Part shown: positions 12,301 through 22,599 of the stretch, piece after piece
Numbering within the stretch: the first letter of the stretch is position 1
Layout: every line of letters begins with the position of its first letter
Source of the DNA: Gerris lacustris
Taxonomy: Eukaryota; Arthropoda; Insecta; Hemiptera; Gerridae
Reading direction: 5' to 3'
Length of the DNA: 64,000 nt
NCBI GenBank assembly: GCA_951217055.1
Contig: OX578286.1
Span: forward strand, 42,423,937-42,487,936
Position numbers and translations under genes: made by a program
Notes under the pieces: model-generated
The model's input: the letters and a program-made list of their open reading frames with translations, nothing else
Told to the model about the DNA's origin: nothing
Database searches by the model: none

Positions 12301-14148
12301 GAAGTAGATGTGGCTGCATTTGCAATGCCTCATCCTCATTCATCTCTAATAACTCAAAATTACTTAGCTAATTTTTTCAACAAGTATTATTTACAGAAAT
12401 TGGAAATCTGTCTCTAATAATAGGTTTGTTCGAACCACTCTTCAAACTGGTTTGGAACTGTCCGACGCATGCGCATTTGGAAAAAAGCGTTCCAACGATC
12501 CCAAACTCAAACGCTGACTGACTCCGCCTGTTAATCGGCTGTTCCAACCACGCTCTGATTGAATCACGGATTAGTTTGGAACCAGTCAGAGCAGTCAGCG
12601 ATCGGCGGCAGGGACTAGTAGTTCGGGATTGAGATTGGGTGAACAGAAACGTAACCTTCCGCTCCGCTTCATTGTTTTTGTTTTGATTTCGCTCGCCTTT
12701 TATTCTCCTTTCTTGCGAATCAACACTTCTTTTTAAAATGTTTTTGTACGAATGCGACGATGATTTTTTGTGCATATAATGGCATTTTCTAGATATTTCT
12801 GAAAAAAATAAAAATTGGACCTATTTTCAAAGTAGTCCCCCCTTGTTGTGCGAGCCCCTAGGCGGCCTAAATCAGGCCCTGATTTAAGCGACTGGCACTT
12901 ATCTTCATCAACTATTGACTCATCCATCATCCATATCTTTAATATTAATAAGTTCAGGTATTTTTGATAGCACAGGAACGCAAAATCACATAAACGATCA
13001 ACTCAAAAAGTTGTTTTGATAACAGTGCTAAAACCTACCACAGCAAACAGTTTGGGTCGAGAAAGGAGCGTTCCAACAAAAACGAAATCACAAATCAATT
13101 CCCAACGGTCAATGATCGCGCATGCGCATTAAGTCAATCACGGACTAATCCGAAACTGATTCGGAACTGGTGGTTGGAACAAACCTAATATCACAAATAA
13201 ATTGGGGCTAATTCGGATTGTACGTGCCCTGGAGATTTCTTCGAGTTGGACCTCTACCTGGTGTATACACAGGAGGGTTGTTTTTCTTCAGAAAATGAGC
13301 GGAGCACCGCGAAGCGGTGCGGAGTGGCTATAGAAAATTCAAGGGTACACAAAATTAAGGTTTTTAATTTAATTTAATTTGTTGCGGGATTTTATCACCT
13401 AACCTTAACGTGGGGGCACGTACAATCCGAATTTACCTAAATTGGTTTACAAAATAAGCAACTGTAGATTTCGAACTTTTCAAAACTGAAAAAGGAGGTC
13501 AATTTTGAATGGGAGCTGCACATAACTCAACGAAGAGCTGCATTTGCCCACCCCTGATATAAGTATACTAAAGATGAGACCAAGTTTAAAGGAAATGAAC
13601 TGGGATTTAACCATAGGGTTAATTCTATTTTGAAAATGAAAATTCTAGTGATAACAGACAGCCAAATATATATCAGAGGTAATTTATTTGTTTAAAGATA
13701 TTAGTAACTACATAATAAAAAGTTCTTATAATCCTTTGTAGAGATGTCTAAATTTTTATGCGATTGGAAAGTAACATGACAATTGGATAATTCCAGTTTA
13801 AATCCGAATTAACTTAAAAACTTATATGAATTTCGATGTAAACAAAAAAAAGGAAGGTTACATAATGGAAAGGAAGGTTATCTTATGGCCATGACGAAAA
13901 CACAACTTAAAACAAGGTATTATTCGAGAATGATGAAAAAAGACATTACAAAAAGTATAACTACATAAATACCTGTTGGCTTTGGAAGATTTAACATTTT
14001 TTCTCTTTTTAGTCACACTCTGTACTTCGACTTCTTGATCTTCTGGCTCGGCATTATCTGATTCTTCTTCGGACACATCGGAAGTTTGTCCAGCCGGAAC
14101 GAAATCTTCGTCGCTGCTGTCGGATTCTGGCATTTCCTCTTCGAACAT
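3227..14148 (-). CDS. CFDP1: CFDP1 / Bucentaur (Yeti, Swc5) homologue, whole coding span
   Basis: Five coding exons (14148-13973, 9307-9186, 7520-7286, 6383-6177, 3323-3227) join in frame at GT-AG junctions to a 278-aa protein; human CFDP1 is 299 aa. The first 180 or so residues are acidic and lysine-rich. ADALWADFLKDV (residues 94-105) is a family-like motif. Residues about 190-278 are the BCNT-C domain, including [17 protein letters not shown] (218-234), HNRGKNGYLEK (241-251) and [10 protein letters not shown] (261-270). By family knowledge the protein is a subunit of the SWR1/SRCAP complex, which deposits H2A.Z in nuclear chromatin. No intact ORF spans the exons; the introns hold many transposons. 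TMEM170 lies head to head upstream. The ATG at 14148 gives the family-typical acidic start ([20 protein letters not shown]). Any 5'UTR exon is unproven, although a possible acceptor (gatttcag) lies just upstream of the ATG. Confidence 0.96.
3359..4102 (+). mobile_element. Family C MITE copy 1, split by a nested element
   Basis: TIR GGTACTTCTTTAGGTTGTTA at the left and its complement ending AAAGAAGTGCC at the right. The 8-bp duplication ATTAATTT is at 3351-3358 and 4103-4110. A family D element interrupts it from 3431. It lies in CFDP1 intron 4. Confidence 0.8.
3431..3930 (+). mobile_element. Family D element nested inside family C copy
   Basis: Starts TTTTTTCCGTGGTAGGCTGT and ends with a long hairpin (about 3813-3918) whose loop region is CTCGCTTCGCTCGACAG. 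A second, inverted copy is at 36428-36955. The exact insertion point in the host MITE is uncertain by a few bases. Confidence 0.6.
4111..4679. other. CFDP1 intron 4 sequence, nothing recognised
   Basis: No exon or repeat boundary was identified. Short ORFs here have no recognisable domain. Confidence 0.3.
4680..4935 (-). repeat. Dispersed repeat, family N copy 1
   Basis: Its reverse complement matches 63130-63350 over about 200 bp, including GTGTAAATAAATG, CATGTGGAAGAGAAACAAAT and GGACCAACAATGG. Ends were not defined. Confidence 0.55.
4936..5794. other. CFDP1 intron 4 sequence, nothing recognised
   Basis: AT-rich intron DNA without recognisable features. Confidence 0.3.
5795..6065 (+). mobile_element. 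Family C MITE copy 2
   Basis: Long form with four copies of the TIR motif. Flanks CATTTATT and TATTTATT match at 7 of 8 positions. In CFDP1 intron 4, about 110 bp from exon 4. Confidence 0.75.
6177..6383 (-). CDS. CFDP1: CFDP1 exon 4 (first part of BCNT-C domain)
   Basis: Residues 178-246. The acceptor is tttttttag/AGTTGAG and the donor AACGG/gtaaat. It encodes [18 protein letters not shown], then the conserved [19 protein letters not shown] and HNRGKNG segments. This is the strongest evidence for the family assignment. Confidence 0.96.
6535..6800 (+). repeat. Dispersed repeat, family O, with terminal hairpin
   Basis: Contains GCGCCCCCAAATTTGGAGCT, CATGTATGCCGAATTTGGTC and a tail TCCATCAAAATCAAATTTT. 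It ends in a perfect 8-bp-stem hairpin (ACTTTCTC, loop, GAGAAAGT) followed by an A run. Related tails occur at 42675, 47515 and 48405; interior pieces occur inverted near 43955 and 53145. A hairpin near the end suggests a Helitron-like 3' end, but this is inference. Confidence 0.5.
6899..7067 (-). mobile_element. Family C MITE copy 3 (short form)
   Basis: Right end reads AACAATCTAAAGAAGTACC; the left end is its complement with mismatches. Only one hairpin module. Flanks AGAAAAAT and AGAATAAC agree at 6 of 8. In CFDP1 intron 3. Confidence 0.65.
7286..7520 (-). CDS. CFDP1: CFDP1 exon 3
   Basis: Residues 100-177 plus two bases. The acceptor is ttttctag/ATTTCC and the donor GTTGT/gtatgt. It begins [14 protein letters not shown], completing the ADALWADFLKDV motif across the junction, and ends [10 protein letters not shown]. 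Confidence 0.92.
7820..8115. repeat. Family F inverted repeat (CGACCAAGAAGT ends)
   Basis: Left TCGACCAAGAAGTAATGAC and right ACTTCTTGGTCGACC are inverted. The same motif occurs near 30910 and 31880. In CFDP1 intron 2. Confidence 0.4.
8171..8776. mobile_element. piggyBac-like non-autonomous element
   Basis: Left end CCCCTAGAACGACACAC after TTTA; right end GTGTGTCATTCTAGGG followed by TTAA. CCCTAGAA ends and TTAA targets are typical of piggyBac. The subterminal GGGGTC..GACCCC palindromes fit too. No transposase ORF. In CFDP1 intron 2. Confidence 0.65.
9024..9160. mobile_element. Short MITE-like element next to CFDP1 exon 2
   Basis: Inverted ends GTTTCCATGA and TCATGGAAAC, 137 bp, with internal palindromic GATCTAGATACGATC-type sequence. 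It ends 25 bp from the exon 2 donor. Confidence 0.45.
9186..9307 (-). CDS. CFDP1: CFDP1 exon 2
   Basis: Residues 59-99 plus one base. The acceptor is a T-rich tract ending tcaag and the donor is GCTG/gtaggt. The peptide [18 protein letters not shown] is followed by the lysine run and ADALWA. A 137-bp MITE-like repeat ends about 25 bp downstream of the donor. Confidence 0.9.
9505..9780. repeat. Tandem duplication, period 160 bp
   Basis: AAAAGCTTTTTTAACYGTTT starts at 9521 and again at 9681. The following 100 or so bases (ACATCATTAATAAGCCAA, ATGTATACATTATAGATGAT) are nearly identical in both. In CFDP1 intron 1. Confidence 0.75.
10316..10530 (+). mobile_element. SINE-like retrocopy with poly(A) tail and 15-bp target duplication
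   Basis: About 210 bp ending in some 25 A residues, flanked by AATCCATAGAGTTGA at 10301-10315 and about 10529-10543. The body contains TGGTTTAGTCGGTAG, which resembles a tRNA-type A box, but a B box was not convincing. The source gene is not recognised. The perfect duplication argues for LINE-driven insertion in recent time. Confidence 0.65.
10690..11190 (+). pseudogene. Non-LTR retrotransposon 3' end (ORF2 C-terminus remnant)
   Basis: From about 10758 the frame reads [20 protein letters not shown], then [11 protein letters not shown], a TRNKDLF motif and NVFKKSLNF, ending TAG at 11107. This pattern is common downstream of the reverse transcriptase in jockey-like LINEs. About 60 bp later an A-rich tail ends it. 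5'-truncated, in CFDP1 intron 1. Confidence 0.6.
11191..12420. other. CFDP1 intron 1 sequence, mostly unrecognised
   Basis: Contains a short repeat (GCCGATTCTGTAACT near 11215, also near 43068) and otherwise AT-rich DNA. Confidence 0.3.
12421..13187. mobile_element. Family K element with AGGTTTGTTCSAAC ends
   Basis: Left AGGTTTGTTCGAACCA and right TGGTTGGAACAAACCT, about 767 bp. Inner sequence has repeated GCATGCGCAT and GATTGAATCACGGATTAG-type blocks near both ends. A lone right end occurs at 31206-31229. The target duplication is unclear. Confidence 0.55.
13211..13434 (+). mobile_element. Family G MITE copy 1 (AATTCGGATTGTACGTGCC ends)
   Basis: 19-bp inverted ends AATTCGGATTGTACGTGCC and GGCACGTACAATCCGAATT. 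The interior holds a perfect hairpin GCACCGCGAAGCGGTGC. Copy 2 is at 56650-56850 in the opposite orientation, and a fragment is at 40537. Confidence 0.75.
13973..14148 (-). CDS. CFDP1: CFDP1 exon 1
   Basis: Carries the ATG at 14148 and residues 1-58 plus two bases of codon 59. The peptide is acidic ([23 protein letters not shown]), then turns basic ([13 protein letters not shown]). The donor reads AACAG/gtattt. Confidence 0.93.
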
Positions 14149-14159
14149 CTTCGATTATA

Positions 14160-15893
14160 CCTGAAATCAATTCAGAGCCGATTAAAAGAAAGCTAGCTAA
14201 AAAACAACAAATAATAAACGAGAAGTATTAATAAAAAACAGCAAAATTTGACTAACCCCCGGCTTTCAACGATTAAAAGAAGACAATACTAAATTAATTT
14301 AAAAAGATTTATAAAAAAAAATATCACGAAAAGAGTCAGATCTAAAGCAATTAAGAAGACGAATATTAAAACTTAACACAAAATAGTTTAATATAAAATG
14401 TACGAACTATAACGAGATCAAAACGTCACATGCAGATGCAATAAAAGTGGAGTGAAAACTGAAATATTCGAGCAGTCAGATAAATGATACAGGGAGGGGC
14501 TGGAAAACATAAATATCTAATCATAGATTTACTTTCAATAGAGAGTGCCCCTAAACATTTTTCGAATTATTCAGTCTCCAATAAACTATTTTATCACGAT
14601 AATGTATATTTGACGATAATAAAACTATATTTAATATATTGAAGATTCAGTTTTAAATAAATCTACAAGCTATTGTTGCTTTATGAATGAAAAAAACAAA
14701 TTAAGAATTCTCATTAGTTTTAAGAGCCCCGTGAAAATTCACAAGACAACACTTATCTGTCAAATCGTAACCTAATCAGAGGTTACTCTTTCTATCTCGA
14801 ATTTCGCATTTTTAATTCTTAAATAAATGTTAATAGTCGGATAATTGTTGTAAACTCGGCATGATTTTATCTAATGGTTGATTATTTGAATAGTTTAATC
14901 AGTTCTTAACTAGGATTTTCTAATGTGAGGTAAGAAATTTATTTTCAAAATTGCCGTAAAGGGAGGTCCATAAATTTATCTGTGCGTGATATCGTCATAT
15001 TATTTGTCTTGTATCCATTCGCTACCGTTCGTTTACCCTTATTTTTTATAAAACTCATCGATTTTTTTTTCTTTCTGTTATCTCCTGTTTATTTAAAACG
15101 TGTCTTGCGGCATTATTTTTTTAAAAATGTTTATACTGTTTGTTTATTTTATGTCTCTATGTGAAATAAATTCAATTTTATAATTTTGTGGATATATATA
15201 CAATGGGTAGGTTTTATTTTTATATCTATGTGTAATTATTTTATATGGCTAAACTTTAGAATAGGGTAACCAAGCCTTACTTATACTTTTTTAAATCAAA
15301 TTAAACTTAGAAATTTAGATATATTAAAGAGATTATGCCGCTTCGTATTTAAAGTTTATTAAACATAGGGTTATTAGAAAAAATAATTAATATACACAAG
15401 TGATTATGTCCCTCGTTATAATAGTGATAAGAATGGTCTAAAATTGTGTGTTGCGGGCTTAGAAACCATATTTTAAAGCTGTTCCAATAATCATTAAATT
15501 GTTAAGCCTTGGTTAAAAATTTCACCAAAAATTAAAACACCAAATGAAATTTGGTTTTGATGGGAATTCAAAAACACTTATTAAAAAATTACACATAAAT
15601 ATTTCCGAATATTTATAGTGCACGTTTAAAATCCTGGCTGAAATAAATCTTAAAATTATCTAACTATCAATGTTATTTATTTCTTTATCAACACATTTTG
15701 AAAGTTATTTCTACTTTGTTGTTATCATTTATTTTTACTTGTTGCTTTAAACCTTCAAGAGGTCACACCTATTGGAATTCCATTGGCGGGCACATGTTAC
15801 AAAGGCATGAACTTGTGAGAATAGATGTTTGCTTTGTAAGGATTTTTGGAAATAGGAAACTAAGAATATGTGTAGAATGAAACATATAAACAA
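14160..15893. other. Intergenic DNA between CFDP1 and TMEM170, proximal part
   Basis: AT-rich, without recognisable repeat ends or coding signal. It probably holds the CFDP1 promoter near 14160-14300, but no core motif can be named with confidence. Confidence 0.3.
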
Positions 15894-16590
15894 ATAGTCG
15901 AGGAGATAGCGTGCAAAAAAGTGTCTGACTAACATCAAGCTAGAATTTTGTGTACAAGTTAATCTTTTGGTGCCTTTTAATATATTCTTAAAAGGCACCA
16001 AAAGATTTATTTTGGTTGGCTAAGTTCGTCTGCAGGACATACCATGCCTTGCTTGGCAATAGGCATTTTTAAAAAAAAAACAGGTGGAGAGCGGCCATGT
16101 CCCGCCCTTTCTGGTGGACAATATATTTATGTGATCCTGAGGACTAACTTAGTAAGTAGACCAAAAATCAAGTTGATGGTAATTTGTCACTTAATAGGTG
16201 ACTTCTTTTATTTGGAGTAATATTTTACTAACTAACCTATCAAGTGACGAACTAAGTGACGAAGTGACTTCATGATCCTGAGTACGAACTTAGTCAGTGG
16301 ACCGATAATCAAGTTGATGGTAGTTTGTCTCTTGATAGGGGAACACTTAGATTTCGAGTAATATTTTATTAACTAACCTATTAAGTGACAAACCATCGTC
16401 AACTTGATTTTTGGTCTACTAAGTTCATACTCAGGATAATGAAAATCACATTGTCCACCATAATTCGAGGGGTATGGCTGCTCTGCACCGGTTTGTTTTT
16501 TTCAAATGCCTATTGCCAATTTATGTCCCGCAGACGAACTTAGCCGACCAGATATTCTTAAAAGTCACCAAAAATGATGAGATTCAAAAT
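15894..16590. mobile_element. Family E fold-back element, copy with internal duplication
   Basis: Left end GTCGAGGAGATAGCGTGC after TA matches 37509. The inner segment around TCAAGTTGATGGTA is present twice on the plus strand and once inverted, so this copy is longer than the one at 37507. The right arm stops after ATATTCTTAAAAG, so its terminal part is missing. Confidence 0.55.
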
Positions 16591-17110
16591 TTAAATCTTT
16601 TAGTCAGTGAGCTTGGGAATAATCAAAAGAGGGGTTGAAGTGAGGTACAAGTGAGCTCTCTTAATGCCTTACAGAATTAAGAGGAAGAGTGGTCTAATAT
16701 ATAAAATAAGAAACGTTGACTGGAACTCACTCTCTAAGTAAATATATTTATAAACTAAACATGTCACTTTGAGACAATCACAAAACAAGTGTATACAACA
16801 TATTTTGCTAAGACTAGAAACTGAATCAGAATTCCAGCCGTTTACTTGATCCATATTTGTAAATCCCTTCAGTAAAAACACATTATACGATTTGTCTACT
16901 GTCTTCGGCACTTATTTACTTCAGCACCCTCCTGGGTTCTAAACCTAAACAATAGTTTGCCCGACAAAAGTCTCAAGAAAGGTTTGTGTGTTTGTCTCCG
17001 CAAGACATTGAGACTCCTGGGGGCAGTCATATTACATTTTAAGATTGAGTCTTGTCATGTGTAAGACTAAATCTTATACAGAAAACTGAAGGACAATGAG
17101 TTCTACAGTT

Positions 17111-17346
17111 AATACTTCTTTAGATTGTTACTCCCCTATGATTTTTAGAATATAAATGACTTTGACTAAATAACTATTAAGACAAAGGGATGTTTAGTCC
17201 AATGTACTTTAAAACAAAGGGATATCACACTTCTGTTTTTATAAGAGTAGTAACAGTGTAAAGAAGAGCATTCCATACACCTTCTTTAGATTGTTACTCC
17301 CCTCTGTTTTTTTTTTATAAGGGGAGTAACAATCTAAAGAAGTGCC
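17111..17346 (+). mobile_element. Family C MITE copy 4 (long form)
   Basis: Perfect 8-bp duplication CTACAGTT at 17103-17110 and 17347-17354. Contains the TIR motif in F-R-F-R order. Confidence 0.9.
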
Positions 17347-17369
17347 CTACAGTTTTCTTAGTGTATATC

Positions 17370-17560
17370 TAATATTCCTTTATCTTAATAGTTGATTAGA
17401 CTTAGGGATATTATCACATTTATATACACAAGTGTGATATTCCTTTGTACCAAGGTACATTGGACTAAATATCCCTTGTTCTTTATAGTAATTTAGACTA
17501 AGGGATGTATAACACTCTGTAAATGTTCCTTTGTCTAAATAACTATTAAGACAGTTAAGT
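17370..17560. repeat. Degraded sequence related to family C interior
   Basis: TGTGATATTCCTTTGT, GGTACATTGGACTAAATATC and CTAAATAACTATTAAGAC match the family C interior in mixed orientation. No ends remain. Confidence 0.4.
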
Positions 17561-18704
17561 AAAAATGTACCCTGTGAAGACAGGGTAAGGTTAGGGTACT
17601 GAAGAGTACCTTAACCTTCTCATCCTCTCAAATCTTTTTACTCTAAAGACGAGTAGAAAACTTAATCCCAATGTGACTTCAGCGGGAGCTCTTCCAGTTA
17701 AACTGTGTGCAATTTTATAAGAAATTAAATAGTTGTCGTGGCATAAGTTCAACTTTTTATTCTGTTTGTACTGCTGCATTCAATCAACTCTTAAAAGTGC
17801 GTGCCTCTAATCTAACTAGTTCCCTTTCTGCATAAGTCTTCATAGCAACGGAACAAGTCTAGAGTGAAATAATTTTGTAACCGAATCCTTGGACATGTGA
17901 ATAGTCACCTCCTAGGCCTTAACTGAACCGTTACCATCACTAAATTAATTTTTGATTTGAGCTTAAGTAAAGCTCTCTTCTTTGATAACTTCATAAGTGA
18001 CGTAACAGACTCGCCAGATGGTAAAAAATGTGCCCCAGATTGTGAGGGTACATTGAAAGCTTTTTAACCATCTGAATCCATAAGAGTGCCATTTCCTTTA
18101 AATACATTAACATTTTAATATTAAATTACCCGAAAAGCCGATACTATCAATTTTAGTTTTTCCTAGTGTTTTATTGGCTAATTGGTGGTCCTTACTTACG
18201 GCTGTGGCTAAAACCTCTATCAGGGTAACAGAGTAGTTAAAATGAAGCTTCATGATTTTCCGTCGGCATCCTGTGCTTTAAATACCAGTTAAAAGTTTGG
18301 AACTCTGTTCCTCGAGAGTATTGCCGAATTCAAAGTTTCCTGCACTAGCTTGTAAAGCTGTGGTTTTATCCAACTTGCCAAAAATGGATGTTTTTCCCCA
18401 TAATATGAAAGTAACACCTTTTTGCTTTGTTATAAACTGCTTACTTTTAACCTTAGATTATAAGCACCTTAAAAGCCATAGCACCTATCCTTGATAATAG
18501 AATGTGTCTGCACACTCCAGCCAGCTGTGTAAGCTTAGCTCAAATTCTAAGCGCTCTATATTCTAAATCCTCACCATCATTGTTATATACCTCAGTTAAA
18601 TTTAAAAATATTTGATTTTCTTCTTGTTTTCTTCAAAACAAGAATATATACGAGGTCAAAGAGAACCACATTCTGGTTTTTCAAATATTAGAAAGAGCCA
18701 AACC
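17561..18704. other. Intergenic DNA, nothing recognised
   Basis: No coding or repeat signal that can be supported. Confidence 0.3.
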
Positions 18705-18936
18705 AGTTCTTCTTTAGATTGTTACTCCCCTATGTTGTTTTAGAATAAAAATGACTTTGACTGAATAACTAATAAGAAAAAGGAATGTTTAGTCCAATGT
18801 ACTTTGGGACAAAGGAATATTCCACTTCTGTTTTGATAAAGGGAGTAACAGTCTAAAGAAGAACATTCCGTACACCTTTAGATTGTTACTCCCCTCTGTT
18901 TTTTTTAATAAGGGAGTAACAATCTAAAGAAGTGCC
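18705..18936 (+). mobile_element. Family C MITE copy 5 (long form)
   Basis: Perfect 8-bp duplication GCCAAACC at 18697-18704 and 18937-18944. Confidence 0.9.
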
Positions 18937-19529
18937 GCCAAACCATAGTTACATAACCTCTTCAACCCAAGACCTACTATTGATGCAACTATGTACTATT
19001 TTGAACTCATAAAAAAACACAGATTTAAATTCTGATCTGGGCATTAAACACAGATCTTTTACAAACACATTATTTATTAGAAGTTAGTAAGATGCAACTT
19101 TAGGTCTTTAGGAGATGCCAATGCCTCCATAAATTTATGTCTCTACTGTTATAGTGTTCGGAGAAAATTAGGTATTGCTCTAAACAAGTTGCAAACGTTA
19201 ATTTTAGGGTTTGATTTAAGTTTGACAATTTATATCTTGTCTTAGACTTACTGTTAGAAGCAGGCTTTGCAGGACTGAAAATCAATGGGGAAAAAACCAA
19301 ACTTCAAAAAGATTTTAGGATAAACGACACTAAGAAAATATATTGTGGGATGAAATTTGTTTTTTATTTTTTTTTATAAGTGAAATATCAACATTGCCTG
19401 AATTCAGGTGAAAATGACGATTATCAATTAGATTCAAATGATTTTCTAAGGCCATAAAAATGTAATCTTCTAGCCAGTCAGCTTGAGAAAAGGACCCAAG
19501 GGTAGGTTGAAATGTTCCAAAAGTGAGCC

Positions 19530-19911
19530 TTTTAGGTTTCTGTATGAAGTACGAAAAGAAACCTTTTATAACAGCTCTGTTTGTCTGTCCGTTGACATGT
19601 TTCAATTCATAAACTACTATAGCTAGGAACATGAAATTCAGCACACAGGTGCTGAATATGCACGCAGGTGCATATCGGCATTTGTGACAACTGTACACTT
19701 TTTGGAGCTTTCACACTTAATATTCCCAAGAAGGCAGACGACTAAAAAAAATAATGTTATTCACCATGACATGATGTACATCAATTTTAAGGTCTTGAAG
19801 TGAAGAAAAAGAATATGCAACAATTAAAATTTTAATTAACAATTTTAAGTTAATGGTACAGAAAGCGGGGATTGTCGGCTCACGTACTTATGTGAAGCAT
19901 TGTCTTACTTG
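19530..19911 (+). mobile_element. Helentron/HINE-like element, family A copy 2
   Basis: Starts TTTTAGGTTTCTGTATG and ends with TACAGAAAG, a decayed GGGGATTGTCGGC hairpin, CACGTACTTATGTG and CTTACTTG. Shorter interior than the other copies. Confidence 0.55.
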
Positions 19912-20529
19912 ATTAATTCCTTTATAGACCCTTAACTACTCAAGAATTGACAACTACAAGATAATCTCTAGTCTATACTTAAAGAATATTTTTATCAATC
20001 AGCCTGAGAATGATTAAAGTATCAGTCGAATTATGACAGAAATGAGCCTTCTTCATTTCTTTATTGTCGCAACTAACTCAAATGATTTCTTTTCTTCTTC
20101 TCTTAATGGAATACATTTTTAGATTTGTTTAAAAATGATTAAATTTTGGCCATACACATATTATTTAACAAATGTAGTGCAGTCACATTTGGTGCACGGT
20201 TACTCAACGCTATGGCTTGTGTTAAAATCAATAGATTGTTTAATACCTTTGGACATGTCAGATAATGCCCCGGACAGACAAGATAAGCTAATTCGAAGCA
20301 TGTAAAAAAGTCGTGCGATGGGTAGTTTTAAAATAGTTTTATATTACCTATAGGGAATTTGGAGTGTGTGTATCTATCTGTGAGTTCAAATACATTGTAG
20401 ATAATTTGAAGTGTGTAAATCTATCAATGATAGTTGCTTTGGAGTACCGATCAGTTACTCTGGCTTGATTAGATGATGTCTCTCCTTTATTTGTAAACAA
20501 GTTAAAAATATTTGTATGACATTATTTAT
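19912..20529. other. Upstream region of TMEM170
   Basis: No core promoter motif was recognised. May contain a 5'UTR exon. Confidence 0.25.
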
Positions 20530-20680
20530 ATGAATGATGTTTATGTTAGGGGTCTAGATGGAGATGTTGGAATCAATAGAGGAAGTAGAATGTCGAATGA
20601 GAGGCCACGTCATTCCCAACTTGACCCTGTGGTCGATGTCATCGGCCTCACTCCCAGGGCACCCCTTATTACATTCCCTG
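20530..20680 (+). CDS. TMEM170: TMEM170 exon 1
   Basis: Residues 1-50 plus one base, a polar N-terminus ending VIGLTPRAPLITFP. The donor is CCCTG/gtaagt. The start context is weak (tttatATGa). Methionine 21 is the next candidate. Confidence 0.88.
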
Positions 20681-22599
20681 GTAAGTAACTTTACTTCATA
20701 AAGTTCCACGTACAATTCCTCAACCACTTTCAGATAAAACCTATAAGTACTTCAGACAATGTTATAAAATGTTGTCAGCCATAGTAGCCATAGTATTTTG
20801 GAAAGATCTTAGTTTGTATTAGGTTTTGATAGCTGCTTGGACAATAACAGGTAATTTACGGGCCCCAAGGTATTAACTCATCAGAAACCAGTGTTGAAGT
20901 TTCAACTAAGAGTTTAAGTTAATGATAAAAATCAGTGTTTTTTATCACTTATATCTTGACCCCCAACAATAACTCTTCCGTACGTCGATTTTCACTAAGA
21001 GAATTACGATGTTATTAGTGTTGTATACGGGGTATCAGAAGGGGTTCGTAAAATGTCAAAAAACAGATATCTAACAGCGTAATCATATTTGGTTCTCTTT
21101 CTTCTTTATATTTCGGGTATTAAACTGAGATTCGATGGTGATAAACCAAATCGCTGGGCTGTTTGTCTAAAATATTAGTAATTTTAGTGCTACTGCATCA
21201 ACTTTTTCATCTTTGGAAATGTTAAAAAAATGTTCCTGTCATATTTTTGTTTTTTCAAAAAAAAAAAAAAAAATATTACAGTAGAACCCCCCATATCTGA
21301 CCTTGGTATATCCGACTATGACACCCTTTGGTTTTTTTTTAAAGTTTATTCTGACACGACCGAATTTTATCCTTATGAAAATATTGAGAACAAGTATCGT
21401 ACTGATCCCTACCCTTCGTTACTTATTATCGTGTGTGTCATTCTATATTTACAATCCAGTGTTGCATTATAATTTTAGTGAATATGGGCTTTGTGTACAT
21501 TACTGTAGAAGTTAGATGAAGGTGAGTCCATTCTAAAACTAGCTTCAGAGTTGGTGTAACAACAATTAATTAAACATTGGAAAAAGGGTCAGAAAGACTT
21601 TGAAGCGTACTCCTTAACAGTATTAGTATGCATAATTTAATATGCATATGGAGAATAGAGTACGTAAATTTATTTTTAATAATAAATATTTAATTTTTAC
21701 TCTGAAATATTCACTTTTCTTGGTCCTGTAGGTGACAGATATGAGAGGTTCTACTGTACAAAAATAATCCTGAAATTTGAGATCTTTTGAGATTACCACA
21801 AACATTGGGAACAACTAAACAAATTAAAATACTGGACAGTGTTTACTTGTTTCAATTTATAAAATTAAAATTATTGTAAAAAAAAACTACATAACATCTG
21901 TAATGGACGGCAAGGGTTCAGTGAGTGACTTTATCAGGTGTAAAAACCTTACTATTGACATGTGCAACCTGTTAGTAGCCACTTTAAGAAAGCAGCAACC
22001 CCATTCATACGGCGATGCTATGTAAATACTAAGCATGTAGGCCAACATTTAATTTGGAAATCTCCTGTGGGAGAAGACAAAACACAAGCTGCATAAATCT
22101 AAGTTAGTTGTTCTTGAAGAGATTGTGTCAAACTTTTTCATCAATAAAAATAATTGTGGTCTGATGTATTGTTATTTAAAGATAATTGATTTATTTATTT
22201 GACAGAGATGTGGTACCAGATATTCTTGTGGGCGTTGTTCTCATCTGTGTTGGTGCATGGTATAGCTGCGGGTATCGCATTTCTAACTCTACGAAAGCAT
22301 CACCTTGGAAAGTATGTATCAACAGATACTTCACATAAACAGATATATTTTAATATAAATTTGGTTTAAAATTAATCATTTTGTTTTTCATTAATTATTT
22401 CAGGTTTTTCGCTGTACTAGTCGTGGTAATGGGAGTTTTAGGTAGTGTTGTAAGTGGTTCAATAAGCAGTGCAGCGATTGCATTCGTATACAGAGCATCA
22501 AGCATGCAAATGTCACAGCTCTACGCCATGTTCTGGGGTGTAGGTCAAACTGTGGTCGCAGCCGCAGTTGGATTTACAAGAGTTTTAGCGACCCTCTAG
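20530..22599 (+). CDS. TMEM170: TMEM170 family membrane protein, whole coding span
   Basis: Three coding exons (20530-20680, 22206-22311, 22404-22599) join in frame to 150 aa; human TMEM170A is 144 aa. The N-terminal 48 residues are hydrophilic. The conserved FPEMWYQIFLWALFSS segment (49-64) enters the first of three membrane spans (about 55-77, 87-110, 120-146), and the family ending FTRVLATL is present. SGSISSAAIAFVYRA matches the middle of the family. In vertebrates TMEM170A is an ER and nuclear-envelope protein that shapes ER sheets; the same role here is inference. The ATG at 20530 has an in-frame stop (TAA at 20503) upstream. The internal ATG at 20590 is an alternative start. A non-coding first exon could lie upstream. 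Confidence 0.95.
21279..21756. mobile_element. pogo/Tigger-like MITE in TMEM170 intron 1
   Basis: Ends CAGTAGAACCCCCCATATCT and AGATATGAGAGGTTCTACTG, each next to TA. Length 478 bp. The CAGTAGAA end with a TA target is typical of pogo-type elements. Confidence 0.6.
22206..22311 (+). CDS. TMEM170: TMEM170 exon 2
   Basis: The acceptor is tttgacag/AGATGTGG and the donor GGAAA/gtatgt. It encodes EMWYQIFLWALFSSVLVHGI, then AAGIAFLTLRKHHLG, the first membrane span and a basic loop. Confidence 0.94.
22404..22599 (+). CDS. TMEM170: TMEM170 exon 3
   Basis: The acceptor is tatttcag/GTTTTTC after a 92-bp intron; the stop TAG is at 22597-22599. It encodes the second and third membrane spans, from FFAVLVVVMGVLG to GFTRVLATL. 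Confidence 0.96.

Noticed and set aside
18297..18494. 65-aa ORF upstream of TMEM170
   Set aside because: No recognisable motif or splice context and outside any gene model; likely chance.
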